Source of the DNA: Paenibacillus sp. FSL K6-1096
Lineage (GTDB): Bacteria; Bacillota; Bacilli; Paenibacillales; Paenibacillaceae
Length of the DNA: 64,000 bases
Assembly: GCF_037977055.1 (NCBI RefSeq)
Contig: NZ_CP150274.1
Location: 6,882,001 to 6,946,000 of the forward strand
Direction: 5' to 3'
In this document: piece after piece, positions 42,099-50,275 of the stretch
Layout: each line of letters begins with the position of its first letter
Position numbering within the stretch: the first letter of the stretch is position 1
Notes under the pieces: generated by a model
The model's input: the letters and a program-made list of their open reading frames with translations, nothing else
Told to the model about the DNA's origin: nothing
The model's database searches: none
Translations under genes and position numbers: made by a program

Positions 42099-43730
42099 AT
42101 GTCATTAAGTCTTCGTACTCTACTATCCACTGCATTCGCAGTCATTATCATTCTGTTAACGGCTCTGCTCAGCTATGTGATCGGCAACCGCACCATCTCT
42201 ACCGCCCAGGTCAGCATCGGAAGCTCTCTGGCGGCTGAAGCCAGACAGATGTCCGAGAAGCTCGATCATTTCATGTGGTCGCGTTCGGGAGAGATTGAGG
42301 TATTAAGCAAGCTGAATGCTTTTCAGCAGCCGGCAGCCCCTGAAGAAGCAGGGAGGCTGCTGGACCAGCTGAAGAAGAGCCTGCCAGTGTTCACTTGGGT
42401 AGGGTTTCTTGATCATCAGGGGAAGGTTCTGGCTGCTACGGATCATATCCTGCAGGGGAAGAACATCAGCCAGCGGCCGGTATTTCAGGAAGGCCTGAAG
42501 GGGACCTTCATCGGCGATGTGCATGATGCGGTGCTGCTCTCCAAGCTGCTGCCGAACCCTACCGGTGAAGCGCTGCAATTCGTGGATGTAAGTGTGCCGG
42601 TCAAGGACCAGCAGGGCCGGACCACCGGCGTGCTCGCCGCCCACCTCAGCTGGGAATGGTCGCGCGAGGTTGAAGCCTCCATCTTGGAGCCGCTGAAGGA
42701 GCGGCTGGATGGCATAGAGGTATTCGTGGTCAGCAAGAAGGATCATACCATCCTGCTCGGTCCCAAGGCGCTTCTGGGCAGAACCATGACCAGTGAGGCC
42801 TTGTCCAAGGCGGGCAGCGGCACAAGCTCATGGATGATCGAGCAGGGCCCCCGCAAGGACGGGTATTTGACAGGCTATGCGTATGGTGACGGCTATCAGA
42901 ATTATCCGGGCTTGGGCTGGACAGTCATCATCCGTCAGCCGGCGGCCATAGCATTCGCTTCGGTGCATCAGCTTGAACGCTTTATTCTGGTCAGCGGGCT
43001 GTTGACAGCCCTGCTCTTCGCGGTCATCGGCTGGCTGCTGGCCGGATGGATTACCCGGCCGCTGCGGAATATTACCCGCACAGCCGATCTGCTGAGCTCA
43101 GGGGCCGATGTGGAGATTCCATCCTCCAACCGGTTCAAGGACGTAGCGATTCTGTCCGCTTCCCTGCGCAATCTGGTCAGTAATCTGACCAAGACCGAGA
43201 CGAAGCTAAGCTATATGTCTGATATGGCGCTGCATGACAAGCTTACGGGCCTGCCTAACCGCGCGGCACTCGACGACTTCCTGGCCCATGCGGTCAGCAA
43301 GGCGAAGCAGAAGCGGACAACGCTCAGCTTCTTGTATATGGATCTCGACGGCTTCAAAAAAGTCAATGACACCTACGGCCATGCAGTAGGAGATGCCCTG
43401 CTGCAGGAGGTAGCCTTCCGGCTGATGGAGTGCACGCGGGACAATGAAATTGTAGCCCGGCTGGGCGGGGATGAATTCGTGATTATCCTCAATACCTCAG
43501 CGGCCAAGCCGATGAAGGAAGCGGAGATTGTGGCTTCACGGATTATCAGCCGTATCAACCAGCCGGTAATGATTAAGGGGGAGGAGCTTCGTGTGGGCTG
43601 CAGTGTCGGGGCCGCTGTCTGGACTCCCGATGGCGGCGATACGGTGGAGACGCTGCGGCTGGCGGATGAAGCCTTATATATCTCCAAGCGGAGCGGCAAG
43701 AACCGGATAACGTTCGAGGCCGCATCTTAA
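42099..43730 (+). CDS. Membrane diguanylate cyclase with Cache and HAMP domains
   Basis: Protein of 543 aa. Membrane segment ~10-32, an extracellular dCache-like domain (~35-275) with FTWVGFLDHQGKVLAATD and ISQRPVFQEGLKGTFIGDVH, a second segment (FILVSGLLTALLFAVIGWLLA) and a HAMP domain. The GGDEF domain (~370-540) carries RLGGDEFVIIL, so it can make c-di-GMP from two GTP. The product-inhibition I-site at the expected position reads RDNE rather than RxxD, suggesting weak or no feedback. ATG at 42099 has GAGGAG 7 nt upstream. No EAL domain. Confidence 0.9.
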   Translation: MSLSLRTLLSTAFAVIIILLTALLSYVIGNRTISTAQVSIGSSLAAEARQMSEKLDHFMWSRSGEIEVLSKLNAFQQPAAPEEAGRLLDQLKKSLPVFTWVGFLDHQGKVLAATDHILQGKNISQRPVFQEGLKGTFIGDVHDAVLLSKLLPNPTGEALQFVDVSVPVKDQQGRTTGVLAAHLSWEWSREVEASILEPLKERLDGIEVFVVSKKDHTILLGPKALLGRTMTSEALSKAGSGTSSWMIEQGPRKDGYLTGYAYGDGYQNYPGLGWTVIIRQPAAIAFASVHQLERFILVSGLLTALLFAVIGWLLAGWITRPLRNITRTADLLSSGADVEIPSSNRFKDVAILSASLRNLVSNLTKTETKLSYMSDMALHDKLTGLPNRAALDDFLAHAVSKAKQKRTTLSFLYMDLDGFKKVNDTYGHAVGDALLQEVAFRLMECTRDNEIVARLGGDEFVIILNTSAAKPMKEAEIVASRIISRINQPVMIKGEELRVGCSVGAAVWTPDGGDTVETLRLADEALYISKRSGKNRITFEAAS

Positions 43731-43763
43731 GGGCAAGTTAAATTATCCATAACTGTTCCATAC

Positions 43764-43830
43764 CAACAACCTTTTGTCTGAGTAAGCGGGGGACCCCCGG
43801 CTGCCGGACCAAAGGTTGTTTGTTTATATT
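43764..43830 (+). terminator. Terminator of the diguanylate cyclase gene
   Basis: AACAACCTTTTG (near 43765) pairs with CAAAGGTTGTT (43810-43820), followed by TGTTTATATTT. An inner GGGGG/CCCCC stem lies in the loop. Confidence 0.7.
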
Positions 43831-43842
43831 TGCTGATAGCAT

Positions 43843-43968
43843 TCAGCGTAACCGCTTGCGCGGCTTAGACCACCATTTGACCCACAGAAAACCTTCGTCA
43901 TCCCGAAAGAACTTAATGCCAATTAGCTTCAGCGGTGTCCAAAATTCCTTGAAATAGTATGAAGGCAT
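43843..43968 (-). CDS. Small basic Trp-rich peptide of unknown function
   Basis: A 41-aa frame beginning MPSYYFKEFWTPLKLIG and ending VKWWSKPRKRLR. It has a GGAGGG site about 11 nt upstream of the ATG. Net positive, five aromatic/Trp-rich positions, no signal peptide. It was too short for standard calling. No known family recognised. Confidence 0.45.
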   Translation of the reverse strand: MPSYYFKEFWTPLKLIGIKFFRDDEGFLWVKWWSKPRKRLR

Positions 43969-44151
43969 AGTTCGTAAGACCCTCCGTTATAGTTAATTGT
44001 TACTAGTTTACGCCAGTGTGGAAGATTTTACAATACATATGCAAGGAATATTGTACTGGATTCTGCAAGTTTCCATATACATCATAGCAGGGATAAGCAC
44101 AGGCCATTTGACTGGAGGCGCATTTAATATAGTAGGAAAGGAAGTGATGAC

Positions 44152-44955
44152 ATGACGGAATCCGAGTTTATTGCGAAAATGATCCCGTATGCCGTAGCGG
44201 ATATGCAGCGCAGCCGTATCGCAGCCTCCCTGACGATTGCTCAGGCGGCCCTGGAATCCGGCTGGGGCAGCAGCAGCTTAACAGTCAAGGCTAACAATCT
44301 GTTCGGAATCAAGGGCGAGGGTCCGGCAGGCAGCCTGCCCTTTCGTACAACGGAATACAGGAACGGGCAGGCGGTTCAGGTCACGGCCAAGTTCCGCGCC
44401 TATCATAACTGGGGGGAATCTGTGACGAATCATTCAGACCTGATTACCGGCGGGGTCTCCTGGAATCCAAAGCTGTATACCAAGGCTATCAATGTGGACG
44501 GCAAGACGGCTGCCCGCGAGATTGCCGCTGCAGGGTATGCCACCGACCCGGGCTATGCGTCTAAGCTGATTCAGATTATGGATGCCTATCATTTAGTTCA
44601 ATATGACCAAGTGAAGGAGGATGAGGAAATGTCGGCTGAGGACAAACAGAAACTTGCGGATTTGGAGAAAGAGCTTCAGACGCTGCGGACGCTGCTGGCA
44701 GAGCTGACGGTCAGCAGAGATACGCTGAAGACCGGTGTCCAGGAGCAGGGACAGACTATCAAGGGCGTAGCGGAGCGGCTGGCTGTAATTGAAGGCCGTG
44801 CTGTGATGAATGTGCCTGCCTGGGCAGAGCCTGCGGTGCGGGCTGCTGAAGCTGCCGGGCTGCTGGATACGCCTTCCGGCGGCAGTTATGATTTCTACCG
44901 CATGTTGACGGTGCTGAACCGTGCGGGCTTACTGGTTACCGGCAAGGGGGTATAA
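44152..44955 (+). CDS. Glucosaminidase-domain protein (phage-type lysin)
   Basis: Protein of 267 aa. Residues ~1-150 are a glucosaminidase-like domain (ADMQRSRIAASLTIAQAALESGWGSS with the catalytic Glu; NNLFGIKGEGPAG; WNPKLYTKAINVDGKTAAREIAAAGYATDPGYASKLIQ). It would cleave peptidoglycan glycan strands. Residues ~160-210 are coiled-coil-like, and the C-terminal ~50 residues could be a cell-wall or phage structural tail. No signal peptide. The ATG has GGAAGTGATGAC upstream. The holin-like gene follows by 4 bp, so they form a lysis-cassette-like pair. Confidence 0.85.
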   Translation: MTESEFIAKMIPYAVADMQRSRIAASLTIAQAALESGWGSSSLTVKANNLFGIKGEGPAGSLPFRTTEYRNGQAVQVTAKFRAYHNWGESVTNHSDLITGGVSWNPKLYTKAINVDGKTAAREIAAAGYATDPGYASKLIQIMDAYHLVQYDQVKEDEEMSAEDKQKLADLEKELQTLRTLLAELTVSRDTLKTGVQEQGQTIKGVAERLAVIEGRAVMNVPAWAEPAVRAAEAAGLLDTPSGGSYDFYRMLTVLNRAGLLVTGKGV

Positions 44956-44959
44956 TCCT

Positions 44960-45241
44960 ATGGATTACGATGCCCTGAACAATGTGCTTGCTTTTGCCTC
45001 CGTACTGGCTGTATTCGTAATGGCACTGGTCCAATTAGTGAAGAACAGCGTGAACCTGCCGCGCAATATTGTGCCTGCGGTGGGGCTGGTGATCGGACTG
45101 CTGGTTGGAGCTGTAGCGTATCCTTTTACAGATATGAATCTTATTCTCCGGCTGTGGGCAGGAGGGCTGGCCGGGCTGTCGGCGACAGGGCTGTTCGAGC
45201 TGGCATTCAACAAGCGGAGCGGATCAACGAGGGATGATTAA
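44960..45241 (+). CDS. Holin-like small membrane protein
   Basis: Protein of 93 aa with two to three transmembrane segments: VLAFASVLAVFVMALVQLV, IVPAVGLVIGLLVGAVAYPF and LRLWAGGLAGLSATGLFEL, with a charged tail (NKRSGSTRDD). It resembles phage holins of this size and sits 4 bp after the glucosaminidase gene. Start ATG 9 nt after AAGGGGG. A phage-remnant lysis pair or a domesticated sporulation/cell-wall pair are both possible. Confidence 0.65.
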   Translation: MDYDALNNVLAFASVLAVFVMALVQLVKNSVNLPRNIVPAVGLVIGLLVGAVAYPFTDMNLILRLWAGGLAGLSATGLFELAFNKRSGSTRDD

Positions 45242-45258
45242 GCAGAAAATAGCAAATA

Positions 45259-45316
45259 TAGTGTATTTGTAATGGTAATAAAATACAATCATTAGTAGAA
45301 TTCTGTAAATACACTA
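45259..45316. repeat. AT-rich inverted repeat upstream of 45341
   Basis: TAGTGTATTTGTA (45259-45271) and TGTAAATACACTA (45304-45316) are inverted repeats, 12 of 13 matching, with about 32 bases between them. The loop contains ATACAAT and TAGAATTCT, like the motifs at 951-980. Confidence 0.5.
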
Positions 45317-45340
45317 TTAAGAAGAAAGGAGATGCTTAAG

Positions 45341-45763
45341 ATGGGAACTTATGTAGATGGAAGAACCTCGCAGAATGCCAGTATCGCCAACTCTATTGCT
45401 ATACCGATTCTGGTTATTGACACTCCTCAGCTCTTCGGGCAGATCGGGCTGATAACAGAAGGAGTAGGCTCGAACCCCCGTGTGCTTCTCAAAGGAACCA
45501 TATCGCTTCAGCTTCCGCTTGCTCTTGTAGGGGTTACCATAACTATTGTCAGAGGGACCGAAGCCACAGACCCGGTGGTGTATTCAGCAACGTCAACTTT
45601 CAGTTTAAGCATACTGGCGCCGCAGGTCATCACCTTCTCGGCAGATGATTTCAATCCTCCGATCACTCCGCAGTTAACGTACACAGCCTTCGTCTCGGCT
45701 AACCTGCTCGGAACCATCCGTGTCGGTCCGGAGAGCTTTGACGGCATCCTGGTTTCTGACTAA
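45341..45763 (+). CDS. Conserved beta-rich hypothetical protein
   Basis: Unrecognised 140-aa protein beginning MGTYVDGRTSQNASIANSIA. It is rich in Thr, Ser, Ile and Val with alternating hydrophobic residues, suggesting beta-sandwich strands. No Cys, signal peptide or membrane segment. AAAGGAG lies 9 nt before the ATG. The beta-rich composition and the adjacent YjcZ-like gene raise the possibility of a spore-surface role, which is speculative. Confidence 0.5.
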   Translation: MGTYVDGRTSQNASIANSIAIPILVIDTPQLFGQIGLITEGVGSNPRVLLKGTISLQLPLALVGVTITIVRGTEATDPVVYSATSTFSLSILAPQVITFSADDFNPPITPQLTYTAFVSANLLGTIRVGPESFDGILVSD

Positions 45764-45914
45764 CTGCTGGTGGGGACATTCTGTTCCGCTGGAGCCTCCT
45801 GGCGGGCAGGATGCCCTTGTACATATGCCCTAAATTTAGTCCGTTTCGCCCAATCGGAGCGGAGATTCTGCTCATATTCTGTTCTGTAGTCATAATCAAG
45901 AAGGAGGTAATCTC

Positions 45915-46049
45915 ATGGGTGCAGATTGCGGATACGGTGGTAATGTAGGCGGCGTTAATAACTGTGCGGTTGGTCCCTGGACATCCACAGGCGCGATTCT
46001 GGTTCTTTATATCCTGCTCGTTATTATTCTGAGTGCCTGCTTCTACTAA
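45915..46049 (+). CDS. YjcZ-like small sporulation peptide
   Basis: A 44-aa peptide. The N-terminal half is Gly/Asn/Cys-rich (MGADCGYGGNVGGVNNCAVG), and the C-terminus is a hydrophobic helix ILVLYILLVIILSACFY. This is the pattern of YjcZ-family sporulation proteins of Bacillaceae, which are made in the sporangium. AAGGAGG 7 nt before the ATG supports translation. It is too short for many gene callers. A terminator follows. Confidence 0.75.
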   Translation: MGADCGYGGNVGGVNNCAVGPWTSTGAILVLYILLVIILSACFY

Positions 46050-46065
46050 TCACCGACTTCAGTCG

Positions 46066-46101
46066 GCACAGCTCCGGTGACAAGCCGGGGCTGTGCTTTT
46101 T
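46066..46101 (+). terminator. Terminator of the YjcZ-like gene
   Basis: GCACAGCTCCGG pairs with CCGGGGCTGTGC and is followed by TTTTTG. Confidence 0.8.
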
Positions 46102-46116
46102 GTGTTGAATACCCGT

Positions 46117-46692
46117 TTATTTTGCACCAAGCTCCGCAAGTGTCTTGTCCATCCGGGCTTGATTCGACTGGACGGCGTCACTGTCTGCGGCATTCTCTTC
46201 GGTGAAGACAAGCCTGGTATTCTGGCCGAAGTCCACGGCAAATGCTCTGATCGCCTCAGCATCCGGGTGTTTCTGGATAATGACAGCGGATTTAAACAGG
46301 TTCACCAGCATATATTCGCCATCCTCGGGATGAGCCAGATAATTCCCCGCAGTATACTCTTCCACGATCTGGGCTTCAAAATCCTTCAGCTCCTCGGCAG
46401 ACGGAGTGTAGGACTTGGCCAAGACTTCCACTGCGTCGGCCTTCTGCGCTGACGGTGTATCGGTCTGTGCAATCTGCTTGATGGCCGATTCCCAGCTGGC
46501 GGACGCCGGATCAGGGCTGGCTTCGGATGGAGGTACGGGAGTAGGGGCAACTGCGGTCGGCTCTGCTCCTGCTGTTGCGGTTGGAACGGCTTGCTCACCC
46601 GGATCACTGCAGCCTGCGGCCAGTCCGATCATGCCTGCGGCGGTAATGGCGATGGCCAGGGATTTCCATTTTGTATACAAGGGCTTGTTCAT
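46117..46692 (-). CDS. Putative lipoprotein of unknown function
   Basis: Hypothetical 191-aa protein. Signal peptide LAIAITAAGMIGLAAGCSDP has lipobox LAAGC (Cys28). A Pro/Ala/Thr/Ser-rich linker (~30-62) precedes the rest. The folded part has a helix around WESAIKQIAQTDTPSAQKAD and EEYTAGNYLAHPEDGEYMLV. No family was recognised. Start ATG at 46692, before it AGGAGG. It would be tethered to the outer face of the membrane. Confidence 0.65.
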   Translation of the reverse strand: MNKPLYTKWKSLAIAITAAGMIGLAAGCSDPGEQAVPTATAGAEPTAVAPTPVPPSEASPDPASASWESAIKQIAQTDTPSAQKADAVEVLAKSYTPSAEELKDFEAQIVEEYTAGNYLAHPEDGEYMLVNLFKSAVIIQKHPDAEAIRAFAVDFGQNTRLVFTEENAADSDAVQSNQARMDKTLAELGAK

Positions 46693-46803
46693 AAGGGTTC
46701 CTCCTGAATATATTTACAGAGACTGTATTATACATTAACCTTGCCGGAGCCGATTGAACATACCTATGAACAATCTGTGAGTCTATAGAACTATGTCATT
46801 TGA

Positions 46804-47028
46804 ACTGATATAATTGGGTGCACTACTGGAACGATTAAGCTCCGCGCGGAAGCTCAGGAGCAGGACAAGATCCCGGAGGAGGGATCAGCCAGCGCCTCGC
46901 TGAAGGTATCCTCCTTGAAGGCAAGCCAGACCAAATCGCTGACCGTCAAGGTCATAGAAACCCGCGGCCGTTATTCCGGTAACTCGGCCTCCTGGAAGTT
47001 TGTGTTCAAGATCGAAAAGGTGAAATGA
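46804..47028 (+). pseudogene. C-terminal fragment of a lost gene
   Basis: The frame from a TGA at 46801 to TGA at 47026-47028 reads TGTIKLRAEAQEQDK, GSASASLKVSSLKASQTKSL and GNSASWKFVFKIEKVK, a coherent protein-like sequence with no start codon or binding site. Ig-like or beta-sandwich composition. It looks like the end of a larger gene whose front was lost; the parent is not recognised. Confidence 0.4.
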
Positions 47029-47090
47029 TGTAGAATAATAAATTTGATTCTGATACAATCTAATGTACCAAGTTTGAAGGAGCGGAGCGG

Positions 47091-47513
47091 ATGGATAACG
47101 AACTGGTGCAGGTACTGCGGACGGTCATTCGGGAAGAAATGGGACAAGTTAATGAACGGCTGGAAGGTATGGAAGGGCGGCTCGGAGGAGTCGAAGGACG
47201 CCTCGGAGGTATGGAAGGGCGCCTCGGAGGTATCGAAGAGCGCCTCGACGGTATGGAAGAGCAGCTCGGAGGTATGGAAGACCGGCTGGATGTTATAGAA
47301 ACCGAGCAGCGGGAAATCAAGCAGAATCTGAGCCAAATTGCAGATAATCAGCAAACGCTATCAGTAGATATGGAAATGGTTAAACGTGCTGTACTCGAAA
47401 CGAATGAACGTGTAATTAACATCGAATCCATGTTAGAGAACCAGCATACAATTATTGAACTGCTGTCGGCCCGCTCCATTGAGCAGGAGGCTAAGCTGAA
47501 GCGGATTAAATAA
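47091..47513 (+). CDS. Coiled-coil protein with 21-bp/7-residue repeats
   Basis: Protein of 140 aa. Residues ~15-75 consist of about seven heptads of MEGRLGG type (LEGMEGRLGGVEGRL and related), which give a long coiled coil and correspond to 21-bp DNA repeats. The rest (IETEQREIKQNLSQIADN, LETNERVINIESMLENQH) continues as helical coiled coil. No membrane segment. ATG at 47091 after GGAGCGGAGCGG. The repeats keep other frames open too. Function unknown; similar coiled-coil proteins are common in Paenibacillus. Confidence 0.75.
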   Translation: MDNELVQVLRTVIREEMGQVNERLEGMEGRLGGVEGRLGGMEGRLGGIEERLDGMEEQLGGMEDRLDVIETEQREIKQNLSQIADNQQTLSVDMEMVKRAVLETNERVINIESMLENQHTIIELLSARSIEQEAKLKRIK

Positions 47514-47525
47514 AGCATACCGGGT

Positions 47526-47552
47526 CCGGTGCCTTAAGGCATCGGATTTTTT
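47526..47552 (+). terminator. Terminator of the coiled-coil gene
   Basis: CCGGTGCC-TTAA-GGCATCGG is followed by ATTTTTT, just after the coiled-coil gene stop. Confidence 0.85.
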
Positions 47553-47583
47553 GCTTTTAACGGTTATTATTGTATAAAAAATC

Positions 47584-47608
47584 GGAGCCCTATTTCTAGG
47601 GCTCCTTT
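47584..47608 (+). terminator. Second hairpin after the coiled-coil gene
   Basis: GGAGCCC and GGGCTCC pair around TATTTCTA, followed by TTTC. The remaining ~270 bp to rsmD show no gene apart from a weak 30-codon frame at 47640. Confidence 0.6.
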
Positions 47609-47880
47609 CATGGGAGAGGAGAAACCGGACGAAGAGCTTATGGGGAAACGTAAGCTTACTCCGCGGTTGTCTACGACATTTTGCGATGTCGATAATTACA
47701 GGATGAACCGTATGAAGGAATTTTATACATGAAGGCCTGTAAAAAATTGCGGTTTGCGCATTGTGACAAAGTAGGACAATCTTTTTATTTCATGGAATAA
47801 TTGTGGTACTATAGGCTTGGACTTGTGCCCTGACACGGCAATATATAGAGACATTTATGGTAAAAGCAGGTGGATAATCG

Positions 47881-48489
47881 GTGAGAGTCATATCGGGAAG
47901 TGCAAAAGGCAGGCCGCTCAAAAGTGTACCAGGCAATGGAACACGGCCTACTACCGATAAAGTGAAGGAAGCTTTGTTCAGTATGATCGGTCCTTATTTC
48001 GATGGAGGCACGGCGCTGGATTTGTATGCCGGCACCGGCGGCCTGGGGATTGAAGCGCTGAGCAGAGGGATGGAAGCAGCAGTGTTCATCGATATGGAGC
48101 AGAAGGCTATCGATACGGTGCGTGCAAATCTGAAAGCGGCGAGACTGGAGGCCCAGGCTGAGGTCTACCGCAACGATGCCGGGAGAGCGCTGGGCGCGCT
48201 GGAGAAGCGAGGGAGATCGTTTGACCTGGTGTTTCTGGACCCGCCTTACCGCATGAAGCACGGGGATGAGCTGATGACGGCATTAGCGGCCAAGCAGCTG
48301 CTGAAGCCTGAGGCGGTAGTGGTGCTGGAGCATGAATCCGGGTATGCGTATCCGGAGGATATTCCGGGATTCCGCAGAATGAAGCAGTCTGTGTATGGTG
48401 AGGTGACGATCTCTATTTATCAGTATGAAGCTGCTCTTCCGGAAGATGCCGCGGGCGGCCAGGAGGTTAATGATGAGTCTGCAGATTAG
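47881..48489 (+). CDS. rsmD: 16S rRNA (guanine(966)-N(2))-methyltransferase RsmD
   Basis: Methyltransferase of 202 aa that modifies G966 of 16S rRNA. The N-terminal MRVISGSAKGRPLKSVPG and TRPTTDKVKEALFSM are conserved RsmD features. The SAM-binding motif LDLYAGTGGLGIEALSRG and the catalytic DPPY motif (LVFLDPPYRMKHGD) are present. The C-terminus extends slightly past the usual ~185 residues. GTG start, AGGTGG 7 nt upstream. First gene of the conserved rsmD-coaD pair (B. subtilis ylbH-coaD). Confidence 0.95.
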   Translation: MRVISGSAKGRPLKSVPGNGTRPTTDKVKEALFSMIGPYFDGGTALDLYAGTGGLGIEALSRGMEAAVFIDMEQKAIDTVRANLKAARLEAQAEVYRNDAGRALGALEKRGRSFDLVFLDPPYRMKHGDELMTALAAKQLLKPEAVVVLEHESGYAYPEDIPGFRRMKQSVYGEVTISIYQYEAALPEDAAGGQEVNDESAD

Positions 48490-48991
48490 AAAAGAACGTG
48501 TCGCCATCTATCCGGGAACCTTCGATCCGGTAACGCTGGGACATATGGATATTATTCAGCGGGCAGCGAAGCAGTTTGACCGGCTGATCGTGGCTGTGCT
48601 GAACAACTTAAGCAAGAACCCGCTGTTCACGGTGGAGGAGCGTACAGGGCTGCTGCGCCAGGCGACAGCGGATATTCCGAACGTTGAGGTGGACAGCTTC
48701 CGCGACCTGCTGGTGAATTATGTCCGGCACAAGGATGCCCAGGTCATCGTCCGGGGCATCCGGACGGTTACGGATTTCGAATATGAGCTGCAGAATGCGT
48801 CGATTAATCATAATCTGGACCCGGAAGCGGAAACGATATTTATGATGACCAATCCGAAGTATTCCTATCTTAGCTCCAGTGTGGTGAAGGAGATCGCCCA
48901 TTTCGGCGGAAAAGTCTCTGACTTCGTAACACCTGAAGTGGAACAGGCCATGAAGCTTAAGTTCGACCGGTTGGACGGCCGCTCCAGGTAA
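48473..48991 (+). CDS. coaD: Phosphopantetheine adenylyltransferase
   Basis: Enzyme of 172 aa that joins 4'-phosphopantetheine and ATP to give dephospho-CoA, the penultimate CoA step. The nucleotidyl-transferase signature YPGTFDPVTLGHMDII (HxGH-like T/GHM), RGIRTVTDFEYELQNASINH, and the ISSS-like YSYLSSSVVKEI are all present. ATG at 48473 has AGGAGG 6 nt upstream and overlaps rsmD by 17 bp. The 3' end overlaps the convergent ylbJ gene by 35 bp. Confidence 0.95.
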   Translation: MSLQIRKERVAIYPGTFDPVTLGHMDIIQRAAKQFDRLIVAVLNNLSKNPLFTVEERTGLLRQATADIPNVEVDSFRDLLVNYVRHKDAQVIVRGIRTVTDFEYELQNASINHNLDPEAETIFMMTNPKYSYLSSSVVKEIAHFGGKVSDFVTPEVEQAMKLKFDRLDGRSR

Positions 48992-50201
48992 ACAGCCTGA
49001 CGGCTGCCGACAATGCCAGCAGCAGCAGAATCAGCAGGCCTTGCAGTCCCAGAAGCTGGGGGATGAAGCTCCATAGACCATGGGCTGAGCTTATATCTTG
49101 CTCCACCGTACCGGGAGTGAGGCCCGCGCTTGCCGGAAGCACGGCGGAGCGGAGGTTCATCAGCGGCGTCCACAGGAGCAGCGTCAGCACAAAGGCAAGA
49201 CCGCTGTGCAGCAGCCGGACAGCGGCGAACGGAAGGAACCGGACCTTTGCTACCTTCATGACGGTCAGCGCCTGAAGCTGGGCACAGATGCCGCTCCAGG
49301 CCGCTGCCGCAGAGAGCAGTGCCGGCCCCAGCGGGCTGCTGAGGAAGGCTCCGTCAGCACCCGCTGCAGATGTGATAGCACGGGCGCCGAGATGAATCTC
49401 CAGCAGGCCCGCTGCCAGAAGCGGCGGCAGCTGCGGAAGCAGCCTGGCTGCGATGTTAATGACTACGGCGAACATGATCATATAGCCGCCGACGATCATC
49501 AGGTTCTGCACGGCGGCGGATACCGATTCGCCGAGCACCTTGCCGAAGCCCCGTCCGTCTCTTGCGCGGGCTTCTGCTGCTGCCTGCCGGATTCGGCCGG
49601 GCAAGGAGGCCTTGGGACTGGCCGGACTGGCGGTAACAGGGGCCGGGCCGGCCTTCCGCAAGCCATAGCCCTCCAGACGGGAAGCGATGCCGCCTGCCGC
49701 AAGGCCAGACAGCCAGTGCAGGCCAAGCAGGACATACCCGGCGGCCGGACTGTGCAGGAAGGCGGTTCCGAACACAATCAGGAGGGTCACCGGACTGGCG
49801 TAATGGACGAGGGAAGCCAGCCTTCCCGCCTCCTTGTCCGTAAGATCCCCCTGGCGGTGTAACTGCATAACGCCCTCTGCCCCGGCCGGGAAGCCTGCGG
49901 TAAGGCCGAGCACCAGGGTCCAGCCGCCCGCCCCGGGAAGCCGGAACAGCCGCTTCATCAGCGGCTCCAGCAGCACGCCGATGCCATGCACGAAGCCTGA
50001 GGCGGTCAGCATCTCCGACAGGATCAGGAAGGGCAGCAGCGCCGGGAAGACGATGGTCCACCAGAGCTTCAGCCCTGCAAGGGAGGCCTTGAACGAGGAC
50101 TCCGGGGCAAGGACAATGGCGGCGGCGAGCAGGACGGCCGCTGCACCTGCCGCAAAGGGGGCCGTCCCTCTGAGCAGACGGCGTATTCTGAAGTTTATCA
50201 T
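48957..50201 (-). CDS. ylbJ: Sporulation integral membrane protein YlbJ
   Basis: Membrane protein of 414 aa with about eight to ten hydrophobic segments; nucleoside-recognition-like (Gate) pattern LPFLILSEMLTASGFVHGIG and GLTAGFPAGAEGVMQLHRQG. The YlbJ family is needed for spore formation in B. subtilis. ATG at 50201 has GAGGTGA upstream; the frame remains open 23 codons further without a site. It is opposite to and overlaps coaD at its end, and is divergent from the ylbL-like protease. Confidence 0.9.
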   Translation of the reverse strand: MINFRIRRLLRGTAPFAAGAAAVLLAAAIVLAPESSFKASLAGLKLWWTIVFPALLPFLILSEMLTASGFVHGIGVLLEPLMKRLFRLPGAGGWTLVLGLTAGFPAGAEGVMQLHRQGDLTDKEAGRLASLVHYASPVTLLIVFGTAFLHSPAAGYVLLGLHWLSGLAAGGIASRLEGYGLRKAGPAPVTASPASPKASLPGRIRQAAAEARARDGRGFGKVLGESVSAAVQNLMIVGGYMIMFAVVINIAARLLPQLPPLLAAGLLEIHLGARAITSAAGADGAFLSSPLGPALLSAAAAWSGICAQLQALTVMKVAKVRFLPFAAVRLLHSGLAFVLTLLLWTPLMNLRSAVLPASAGLTPGTVEQDISSAHGLWSFIPQLLGLQGLLILLLLALSAAVRLFTWSGRPTGRT

Positions 50202-50275
50202 TAGAAGCGTCACCTCTTCATAGCTTAGGACATGGGCATAGCTTGTTAACAATCTATGCGGAGGAGACAACCATC

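Noticed and set aside
47640..47735. 30-codon frame before rsmD
   Set aside because: Weak ribosome site and no recognisable features; could be chance.
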